From positions 1,612,001-1,676,000 of the forward strand of contig ML058588.1 in the NCBI GenBank assembly GCA_003013855.2: 64,000 nucleotides of DNA, written 5' to 3'. The DNA is from Liriodendron chinense (lineage: Eukaryota > Streptophyta > Magnoliopsida > Magnoliales > Magnoliaceae). Numbering within the stretch: position 1 is the first letter of the stretch; every line of letters begins with the position of its first letter. Positions 55,236 through 64,000 of this stretch are shown piece after piece. The notes under the pieces were generated by a model that saw only the letters and a program-made list of their open reading frames with translations, searched no databases and had not been told where the DNA came from. A program made the translations under genes and the position numbers.

Positions 55236-58147
55236 TCTCGGTTGATGAGATTAAGGGACGCTTGAATGCTAGGGAAGGGACCTTTCCGGCCCAACCTCAG
55301 CCCAATCCAAAGCAAGTACATGAAGTAAGCATCCCTAATCCTTCCAACCAAAACATGGAGCAAGCCAAATCCATCACCACCCTTAGAAGTGGTAAACAAA
55401 TTGACAAAACTATTCCGGTGAAGGCCGATGAGCCTAATGATCTGGTAAATTCTGAGGATGAAGATGGATCTAACTTAGCCCCACAACAACCGGAACGCAT
55501 TCACAAGCCCGTAGCACCATTCCCTTCAAGGTTGGTTGCCCCAAAATCTCTCCCAAATTCTCATGATATTCTAGAGATTTTCAGACAAGTCAAGATTAAT
55601 ATCCCTTTGCTTGATGCCATTAAACAAATCCCCTCTTATGCCAAGTTTCTAAAAGACCTATGCACAACAAAACGCAAATATAATGTGTAGCAAGAGGCCT
55701 TCTTAACTGAGCAAGTGAGTGCCATCCTCACTCAAAAGACCCCCCCAAAATTCAAAGATCCCGGTAGTCCCACCGTCTCATGTATCATTGGAGACTACCA
55801 GATTGAGCGTGCCTTGTTAGATTTGGGGGCGAGTGTGAACTTGATCCTATACTCGGTATATGAGCAATTGGGTCTTGGTGAATTAAAACCCACCAAAACC
55901 ACGTTGCAACTCGCTGATAGATCTATCCGTGTACCGAGGGGGATAGTTGAAGATGTTCTAGTCCAAGTTGACAAATTCTACTACCTGGTAGATTTTATCG
56001 TCTTGGACACACAACCGGTTTTGGATGCTAGCACTCAAATACCGGTAATATTAGACCGCCCATTCCTTGCCACATCAAACGCAATCATTAATTGCCGGAA
56101 TGAGGTAATGCAACTATCTTTTGGAAACATGACACTAGAGGTGAATGTGTTTCACTTGGGCAAAAGACATAGGGATGTCGATGATGATGAGTTCTTCGAG
56201 GTAAACATGCTTGAAACTTTTGAAGAAGAAGAACTCCTCCAACTTGAACCACTAGAAAGCTTGGAGACATGCTTAGCACATTTCATGGATTCTGAAGACC
56301 CCATCATTAGTGAAATTGTGCAGGCATTAAATATAGAGAGACCAGTAGTTGGTACTAGCCGGTGGAGGCCCCATTTTGAAAAATTGCCACCAACCACATC
56401 AAGGCTTCTACCGTCTAACATCAAACCACTGAAGCTTAACCTTAAACCATTGCCATCCAAGCTTAAATACGTATATTTGGGTCAAGAGGAAACGTTCCCA
56501 GTTGTCATTGCCTCCCACCTAGAGAAAGACCAAGAGCTCAAGTTGATTGAGTTACTCAAAGAACATAGGGAAGCCATAGGTTGGACAATAGCGGATCTCA
56601 AAGGGATAGATCCTTCGGTTTGCACTCACCGAATACACCTTGAAGAAAATGTAAAAACAACTCGACAACCTCAAAGACGGTTAAATCCAAACATGATGGA
56701 GGTTGTCAAAGCCGAGGTGTTAAAACTATTGGATGTGGGTATTATCTACCCCATCTCAGATAGCCAATGGGTGAGTCCTACCCAAGTTGTCCCCAAGAAA
56801 TTCGGTATTACCATCATTGAAAACGCCAACAACGAGCTTATACCGATTAGGGTGACCACCGGTTGGCGTATGTGCATTGATTATAGGAAGCTCAACACGG
56901 TTACTAGGAAAGACCACTTCCCTCTCCCATTTATGGATCAAATTTTGGAGAGGTTGGCGGGACATTCCTATTATTGCTTCCTAGATGGCTATTCCGGATA
57001 CAACCAAATTGAGATATCTCCAGAGGACCAAGAGAAAACCACATTTACATGCCCGTTTGGCACCTTCGCTTACCGAAGGATGCCATTCGGGTTATGTAAT
57101 GCACCCGCCACATTCCAACGATGCATGTTGAGTATTTTCTCAGACATGGTAGGTGAGTTTCTTGAGGTGTTCATGGACGACTTTTCTGTTTTTGGTTGTA
57201 CGTTTGATGAGTGCCTCAAGCACTTGAAGTTGGTCTTGATGAGGTGTGAGGAGAAGAAACTTGTATTAAACTGGAAAAAGTGCCATTTCATGGTACAAAG
57301 AGGAATAGTCCTTGGACATATTATCTCGTCCAATGGAATAGAGGTAGACCGGGCAAAAATTGACATAATTTTCAATCTACCACCACCCAAAAGCATACGC
57401 GATGTGCGGTCCTTCCTTGGACACGCCGGTTTCTATAGAAGGTTTATAAAGGATTTTAGTCATATCTCAAGGCCTTTATGCAACCTTCTACAAAAGGAGA
57501 ACCAATTTGAGTGGAGTGCTGAATGTCAATTAGCTTTTTCAAAGCTAAAAGACATGTTGACAACTGCTCCTATCATGCAACCACCAGATTGGTCCATTCC
57601 TTTTGAGTTGATGTGCGATGCGAGCGATTTTGCTATTGGGGCAGTGTTAGGCCAAAAGAAGGATAAAAAGCCCCATGTTATCTACTATGCAAGTAGGACC
57701 TTGAATCCCGCCCAAGTTAATTATTAGACTACGGAGAAAGAGCTCCTAGCTGTCATTTTTGCCTTGGACAAATTCAGGCCATACTTAATAGGATCCAAAG
57801 TTATTGTTTATACGGATCATGCGGCACTGAAACACCTTCTTTCTAAGAAGGATGCTAAGCTTCGTTTGCTTAGATGGATCCTACTCCTTCAAGAATTCGA
57901 CTTGGAGATCAAAGACAAGAAAGGGGTAGAAAATGTGGTGGCGGATCATCTATCCCACCTAGTCCTACCAAATTCCATTAACGAGTCACCTATTGAGGAC
58001 TCATTCCCTGATGAGCAACTCTTTGTTGCTATGCATCCACCATGGTACGCTGATATAGCCAATTATCTTTCCACAGGTGCGATTCCGATTTATTGGACTG
58101 CGCAGGACAAACGAAAATTTCTAAGGGAAGTGCGCAGATTTTTCTGA
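55236..58147 (+). pseudogene. Athila protease, reverse transcriptase and RNase H
   Basis: Nearly one frame. Linker with TLRSGKQIDKTI; protease with ALLDLGASVNLI (Athila relatives commonly show DLGAS here) and PVILDRPFLATSNAIINC; RT with WRMCIDYRKLNTVTRKDHFPLPF, FLDGYSGYNQIEI and the active site VFMDDFSVFG; then RNase H CDASDFAIGAVLGQ, TTEKELLAVIFALDKFRPYL and VVADHLSHL. Nonsense codons at 55688, 57725 and 58145 only; 55715-57727 is an uninterrupted 670 codons. Confidence 0.93.
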
Positions 58148-59338
58148 GATGAGCCTCTATTGTTTAAATATTGCCCAGACCAAATTATAAGGAGATGTGT
58201 CCCTAATGATGAACAAAATTCCGTCATCTCCTTTTGTCATGATCAAGCATGTGGGGGTCATTTTTCAGCCAAGAAAACAACTGCGAAAATTCTGCAGTGT
58301 GGTTTTTATTGGCCCACGCTATTTAAGGACACCCACGAATTTTGCAAAGCATGTGAGCGCTGCCAGAAGTTAGGATGATTATCCCGTTGAAATATGATGC
58401 CTCTCACCCCAATTCAACATCTTGAAGTCTTTGACTATTGGGGCATCGATTTCATGGGACCATTCCCCTCATCTTTTGGACATGTCTATATTTTCCTTGC
58501 CGTAGACTATGTGTCTAAATGGATAGAGGCTATCCCATGTAGAACCAACGATCATCGTACGGTTCTCAAGTTCATCAAAGAAAACATACTGTCTAGATTT
58601 GGGACGCCTCGGGCCATCATTAGTGATGGTGGTTCTCACTTTTGCAATAGACCTTTCGAAACTTTAATGAAGAAATATGGTATTAGGCACAAAGTGAGTA
58701 CCCCATACCACCCACAAACAAGTGGGCAAGCTGAAATCTCCAATAGGGAAATCAAGCAAATTTTGGAAAAGACGGTGAGACCGGATCGCAAGGATTGGTC
58801 CCTAAGATTAGATGATGCACTTTGGGCTCACCGTACCGCCTACAAGACACCCATTGGAATGTCCCCTTATAGACTTGTCTATGGGAAAGCTTGCCACTTG
58901 CCTGTGGAGATAGAACACAAAGCTTATTGGGCAATTCGAGCTTTAAATTTTGACATGGACAAGGCTAGCTCGCTTCGCAAACTTCAATTAAATGAGCTTG
59001 ATGAAATCCAGAATGATGCATATGAGAACTCGAGAATTTACAAGAGTAAGATGAAGGCTTTCCATGACAAGCACATCTTAAGGAAATCTTTCCATGAAGG
59101 ACAGAAAGTACTCTTGTATAATTCCCGACTTCATCTTTTTCTGGGAAAATTACGATCTCGATGGACCGGCCCATATATTATCAAAGAAATTTTTCCTCAT
59201 GGGGCTGTTGAGATTGAAAATGCAGCAAATGGTAACTGTTTTAAAGTTAATGGACAACGCCTTAAACCATTTGTTGAGAAATTTGATTCAGAGGACATGT
59301 CCATCACGCTGAATGATCCTGTCTATCAGGATGATTGA
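58148..59338 (+). pseudogene. Athila integrase
   Basis: Zinc finger CHDQACGGHFSAKKT...CKACERCQKLG, one stop (58376-58378), then the core with D in YWGIDFMGPFPSS, D in IISDGGSHF and E in SGQAEISNREIKQIL, followed by the C-terminal RLHLFLGKLRSRWTGPY module. 314 codons are open from 58394 to TGA 59336-59338. Only nonsense codons separate it from the RT frame. Confidence 0.92.
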
Positions 59339-60467
59339 TCTCCTAGTCTGATGGAGGTATAGCATAGGTAGGTTTTCTTTAGTTTTACTGTTTTAGTAGG
59401 TTTTAGTTGTTGGGTTTGAGACTTCCATGATCGCTCTCTCAGGTACTATTGATTCTCACTCTCTCATATTTTACCATTGCTCTCATGTTCATGCTACTTG
59501 AATATCTTTTTACATTGAGGACAATGCAAGATTTGGTTGGGGGGTGAGATGAGATTCCTCATCTAGCATGTTGCAACATTTCAAGCTTCATATGCGCAAA
59601 TTTTTTTCGAATTTTCTAAAATTTCAAAACTCTTTTAGAAAACCGTATTTCCATGCATACGAGGTGATATGAGTATAAGAGGAGGAGATACGAAGTGTGT
59701 GATGTTGTAGTCTTGAATTTCTCCCAACATAATGGTTTTATATGGTAGTTCCCCTATTGTTGTGATTGATAGGAAATTTGAATACCTTTACACCAAGTTC
59801 ACATTACACGATTTTCATGAGCTGACAAGTTTATGTGATTTGTGGATTAGCTAGACCTTGATTTAAAGGTGTTGAGCAGCCAAGTCGGGGTATTTTGTCC
59901 ATCTTTGTCCATGGGAAAATAACAGAAGATATGGATTTCTAAAAATCCTATCTAATTTAAAAGAAAAAGGAAAGAAAGGATGAAATCGGCAAGGAAAGAA
60001 AAATGGTGGAAAATTTCGAAAAGGGCTACCTATTACCAACCGGGGGATGGTCGAACCGTAACCAAAGCCGGAAATGGGACGTAGTGTGAAAGCCGTCGGA
60101 AGGACGGTTAGGCAAATTCCTGTCATAGGCTTGTTGTTGCTCTGTGCACCTTAAAAATCCTTGGTTTACTTAATCTATGAAGAAGATGATCCCAGGAACT
60201 CATGAGATGAACTTTCACTATGCACACTAGGTTGAATTTGTTCGAGTTCTTCTATTTATCAATCAATCAGCGGGAATTTCATGTAGACACTTCTTATGTT
60301 TTGAGAGTCCAAGGTTTCAGCTTCTATCACCTAATTTTTCCAAATTTTACACTTTTACATCTTGGAATGGATAGAATCATGGGTTCTGAAGGAGAGTTGG
60401 GTTTGGAGGTTTGAAATTGTTTCACGCATGTTTTGCTCGGGACTAGCAAAAAGATGGTTGGGGGGTG
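59339..60467 (+). other. Athila post-integrase region, no env-like frame
   Basis: About 1.1 kb without a supported coding frame. The motif GGTTGGGGGGTG occurs at both sides (59537-59548 and 60456-60467). The second one is the polypurine tract next to the 3' LTR; the first follows TTGAGGACAATGCAAGATTT and looks like an additional polypurine tract. Confidence 0.7.
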
Positions 60468-61904
60468 TGTTGAACCTCCAATTTATACATTGCATTGCCC
60501 ATTACATGACATAGTTTGCATGATTTTCATGATTTAAAGGCCCATCTAACACATGTTTTGTGATTATAGGGATGAGAACGGACTTCATTCAATTAGGGAT
60601 CAAAAGAAAGCCTTTAGAGCCATTGGATGAAGGATGAAAGAGGACCAAAGAAAGAAGAAAGCAAGGAGAAGAGAAAGAAGGATGAAAGAGGAGAAAAGAA
60701 AGAAAGAAAAAGCAAATTGAAGATGGTCCGACCGGTCTTGACCGGTCGGCCAAAGGAGCCAGACCGGTCTTGACCGGTCGGCCACGCACGCTGATCAAAT
60801 TGAAGGCCAGACCGACCGGCCTTGACCGGTCGGCCATGTACACCGAACGTAGTGAAGAGAGACCGACCGGTCTTGACCGGTCGGCTATGCACGCTGACTG
60901 CGTTTAAAATAAGCCCGACCGGTCTTGACCGGTCGGCTACACTCACTGGACTATTGGCCAGACCAGTCCGACCTGTCTAGACCGGTCGGCTCTGCGTAAA
61001 AAGAGTTCATTCTAAAACGGGACTCCGAAATCTGCTGCGCACTGCGTAACCTTTCGCAGATTTTGGATGTTTCCGACGCAAGGGAGCTTTCTTACTATAA
61101 AAGGACACCTAGGGGTTCTTCCTAGGTCATCAGAGAAGCTAAGGGACGTGGTTCTAAGGAGGGGAAGCTGTCGTGGAGCGTCTGCAACTCTCCTATTTCT
61201 GGTTTTTCTAGTTTTATGCTTTTATTAAGAGTTTTTAGTTGTAGCATGAATATGCTCGGCTAGAACCTCTCAGCTAAGGCTGAGAGGTGAAGCTTGTAGC
61301 TAATTCCATGTTGGATTCAGTTTAACTCAAGTAATTTTAATTCAAGTTTTGATTTTTCTCATGTTCTAGTTTCTAAAAGTGGTAGTTTGAGATGTTTTAT
61401 GAGAGTTCATGTGCTCCGGACATGAATTCCTTGCAATTCTTTGAGATTATCATATAATGCTTGTTTAGATTCGAATCATAGTAATCCTTGAGCAGGCCAT
61501 GGTCCATAGGCATGGCTGTTACTCCGAAGGCTATGGTTTTGAATTCTATATTGATTGAATGGACTAGAACTTGGAAGTTCAACTTGATTTGGATTGACTG
61601 TGTGTGAATGCTTTATTTTCCAACTAGATGAGAGATAGGACTTCAAATATAGTTGTGTTCTCTACTTGAATTGATTGAATTGACATGGGATTGCTACAAG
61701 TGGATCCTTGAATGCCTTAGTACTTTAAATCACTGATTTTCTATTAAGGTTTCTGTTTTGATTAATTACCAAATTGAATCTGATATTCTTGCAAAATTGA
61801 GTTGCTGGAGTAGTTTGAAATTGTTTCTATTTACCTGTGGATCGACCTCGGTCTTACCGAGTTTTATTACTACATCGCAGCCTTACACTTGAGGCGAGCG
61901 AACA
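60468..61904 (+). repeat. Athila 3' LTR
   Basis: 1,437 bp, same ends as the 5' LTR (TGTTGAACCTCC...GAGCGAACA). Array at 60727-60990, TATA at about 61096-61103. Confidence 0.94.
60727..60990. repeat. ACCGGTC palindrome array, Athila 3' LTR
   Basis: Same array as 52399-52686 minus one 22-bp unit. GACCGGTCTTGACCGGTCGG is repeated with spacers such as CTACACTCACTGG. Confidence 0.88.
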
Positions 61905-63717
61905 TATGGCCCCAACAATGAGGCAAATCCAGATGTTAGGTGGGCCACACCCACAGGGAATAGTGGTCATTGATGCCCACCATTGAAAACTTCCTTGGGG
62001 CCATTTTAATGTTTATTTTTCATCCAAATAGAGGTTGTGGGCCCATCTTTGCGTTCCACCTTGATGGATGTATTGTGTATCATGCCACCTGTCTTGATTG
62101 ACGCGTGGGGCTCGATTCAAATGGGCTTCACTTAGGAAATGGTGGTGATTGAATACCTACCACTGAAACTTCCTAAGACCGATGATGTATATTTGCTACC
62201 TGACCAGTGGGCGGGGCCCACCTTGGTCCTTCCTTTGATATATATGTTTTATCCATGCCATACACCTATTTTTGTCAGCCTATCTTGTATGTGCAGGCCC
62301 AAGTATGGGGCCGATGTGGTCTCAAGTGGGCTATGCCACTGAAGACCTTTACATTTCCAATGGGGCCACAGTCCGGGTCCCACTCTCCGTATATATATTG
62401 GGCCTTTTCAGGCCAATGTTACATGATACGTTTGGTAACATGCTAGTATGATTAGCTTGATATGTTACACTGATAACATGTTTAGTATAATGAATACCAT
62501 GCTCATTCATATGCCCATATGCTTCATTTGTATGCCTGTTATGGATCATGATTAACCATAGCATATGCTAGTTGGCTTGTTATACTTAGGGGACCCGTGC
62601 GAGACAGGGTCGCCCCACATGATTGCGCAGTATGCGTAAGTTTGGTGCATGACTTGGATTACGTGACTCATGCATTTTGCATTATGTATGTCACGATCGT
62701 TTTTACATCCTAGCACCATCAATGTGGTGGCCACCATAGTCACATCGTGGTTGACAGTAATGGACACCGAAAACTTGTTCTAGCACGTGAGCACTATGGA
62801 TGTCCTTGGGTGAAAATTTCTAAACCATGTGATACTAGTAGGATGCTCCAACGTCGAGACTGAGTGGATAACATGAGCGCCCGTGTGCCAAATACCAGTA
62901 GGCCGCGTCTCCCACTGTGTCGAGGTCGGTTGGAAAGGGGTGTGACCTTATCTGCCCGGGTGCAGTGGGTTATAAGCTAGGTCGAGTCTGACCAGCTCAT
63001 GGAATGGGTCCGCTATCAGCTAGCCGGGTGGGCATTGGCATACCACTGACGAGGCGGATAGTGAGGACTTTTCTACTCGCTTGGTTATGCGCGCGATGTG
63101 CGGCGGCAAGTATTAGAGTATACTAGACCCCGGTGATGTCCTAGATGAGAACTATTTGATATGTGGATTAGTTGAAGATTGACGTGTTTGTATTGCATCT
63201 CTAGCATGTAACACTCGGCCATGTAGGCCCTTGCATCACATAGCCTTGGGATGGCTGATAGCATTCATGAACTTGGTAACTTAGCCCTCTACTACTTTCG
63301 CTTACTCTGATATCTGTATACTTGTCATATGCATCACACGCGCACACACGCACTTTACTGAGCTTCGTAGGAAGCTCATGCGCGTTTGTTTACACTGCAG
63401 GTACTAGGGCACATCAGCAGCGTTGAGCGCTGTGCATGTACCTGATATGTTGGGTTTTTGCTACATTTTGTATTTTCCTTTCCAGCACTGTACTCAACAA
63501 ACTTTATAGTGGATATTTGATGATGTTTTATGGTTTTGATTATACTCCTGTACAAAAAAAAAAAAAATTACCCTGAAAATCCTCCTGGTAGGATCCCAAG
63601 ATCGGAACCTGGCATATGATAGCTAGAAGCTGAGAATGGGGTACTACGGAGGCTGTTGGCACCAAGGTCGGCGATCAGGAATTTAATGAGCCCGGTCCTC
63701 GGGTTTGGGGCGTGACA
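61905..63717 (+). repeat. Tekay 3' LTR, right part
   Basis: Continues from the TATGG duplication and matches about 42916-44732 of the 5' LTR, ending GTTTGGGGCGTGACA at 63717. Open frames on either strand recur at the same places in both LTRs only because the LTRs are copies. Confidence 0.9.
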
Positions 63718-64000
63718 GTATAACTCCCAAAGTGCATTCACAAAATGCACAAAAGTCACTAATCAAACCCAAAGCAAATAAAAACAGTCTCCAAGCATGG
63801 CAAACCGAGCCACCCCTACAACGCAAAGGAAAACAGAAGGACTGCCGGGATCCTAATTACCTCTTCTCTTGATAATCAGAGTCGGCCGTGAAGCTTCTAT
63901 GTAGCATCCCTCGCACCTATCTAAGGATTTTGATTTAAAAAAAGAAAGCATATGGCAACAGCACAAGATTGAAAAGTTATGCCAACTGGACAAGATGGCA
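63718..64000. other. Right flank of the Tekay element
   Basis: AT-rich unique-looking sequence; no feature recognised. Confidence 0.5.

Larger units (their letters stand above)
52140..61904 (+). mobile_element. Athila-type Ty3/gypsy element (9.77 kb), nested
   Basis: Perfect 5-bp duplication TATGG (52135-52139 and 61905-61909). LTRs 52140-53599 (1,460 bp) and 60468-61904 (1,437 bp) are almost identical; the main difference is a 22-bp extra palindrome unit in the 5' LTR. Primer site TGGCGCCGTTGCCGGGGA (53606-53623), tRNA-Asp type as in Athila. Gag, PR with DLGAS, RT with FMDD, RNase H and INT follow. About 1.1 kb of non-coding DNA lies between INT and the 3' LTR, where Athila relatives can carry an env-like gene. 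Very similar LTRs make it the youngest large insertion here. Confidence 0.95.
40395..63717 (+). mobile_element. Ty3/gypsy chromovirus, Tekay-type, with giant LTRs
   Basis: 5' LTR 40395-44732 (4,338 bp), primer site TGGTATCAGAGC (44738-44749), gag, PR, RT, RNase H, INT with chromodomain, purine tract (about 49560-49574), and a 3' LTR starting at 49575 and ending at 63717. The 3' LTR is split by the Athila element 52140-61904; without it the LTR is about 4,373 bp. LTR ends TGTAAGACC...GGGGCGTGACA. Flanks ATATA and GTATA resemble a 5-bp target duplication with one change. Without the nested element it is about 13.5 kb. PR-RT-RH-INT order and the C-terminal chromodomain place it in the Tekay (Del) lineage. 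Confidence 0.92.

Noticed and set aside
59339..60467. Env-like gene in the Athila element
   Set aside because: No frame longer than about 90 codons on either strand and no membrane-protein pattern that persists across the region.

Overview
The window is nuclear DNA of a flowering plant. It holds one apparently intact two-exon cytochrome P450 gene of the CYP82 type (exons 37365-38294 and 38991-39614, + strand) and one dead tandem relative (18303-18744 and 23347-23544). Almost everything else is layered transposable-element sequence. Nothing looks bacterial, viral or organellar. The dense GGGCCCACC...ATGATGT foldback repeats recall magnoliid genomes, but that placement is a weak inference from memory.

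Layout. 1-6628: non-coding repeat DNA with a duplicated 1.07-kb block (1-1064 and 5470-6549), foldback repeats, and a 605-bp solo LTR present twice through a local tandem duplication (2116-2720 and 3274-3878). 6629-18302: two Ty1/copia elements of one Tnt1-like (Tork) family, head to head. The left one (- strand) is interrupted by a 2.15-kb solo LTR (8496-10648). The right one (+ strand) ends at 18302, inside what was exon 1 of the CYP82 pseudogene. 18303-23544: pseudogene remnant, its intron swollen to 4.6 kb and holding a Ty3/gypsy fragment (about 19480-21439). 23545-32038: short direct repeats, a 5'-truncated copia element (25196-29283) and a - strand gypsy fragment (29284-32038). 32039-37150: foldback repeats, a complete gag-only LTR element with perfect target-site duplications (33040-35769), and a hAT-type MITE with a perfect 8-bp duplication (36583-36981). 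37151-39850: the intact P450 gene with TATA box, intron and poly(A) signals. 40395-63717: a very large Tekay-type chromovirus with 4.3-4.4 kb LTRs, whose 3' LTR is split by a complete 9.8-kb Athila-type element (52140-61904).

Order of events read from the nesting: CYP82 tandem duplication; decay of the first copy by copia insertion and truncation; Tekay insertion 780 bp downstream of the good copy; Athila insertion into the Tekay 3' LTR. The solo LTR at 8496 postdates the copia element it splits. No retroelement here has a fully open coding region; the Athila pol comes closest.

The most unusual signals are: (1) several unrelated LTR families carry clusters of short GC-rich palindromes (ACCGGT, GGGCGCCC and related cores) upstream of the LTR TATA box, with unit number varying between copies; (2) the intact CYP82 gene has Ala in place of the conserved I-helix Thr, while its dead sister keeps Thr; (3) the head-to-head copia pair forms a multi-kilobase inverted repeat, a plausible hairpin-siRNA source; (4) the Tekay LTR is inflated by about 395-bp tandem units resembling the dispersed foldback repeat. 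I saw no evidence of a wholly new multi-gene system.
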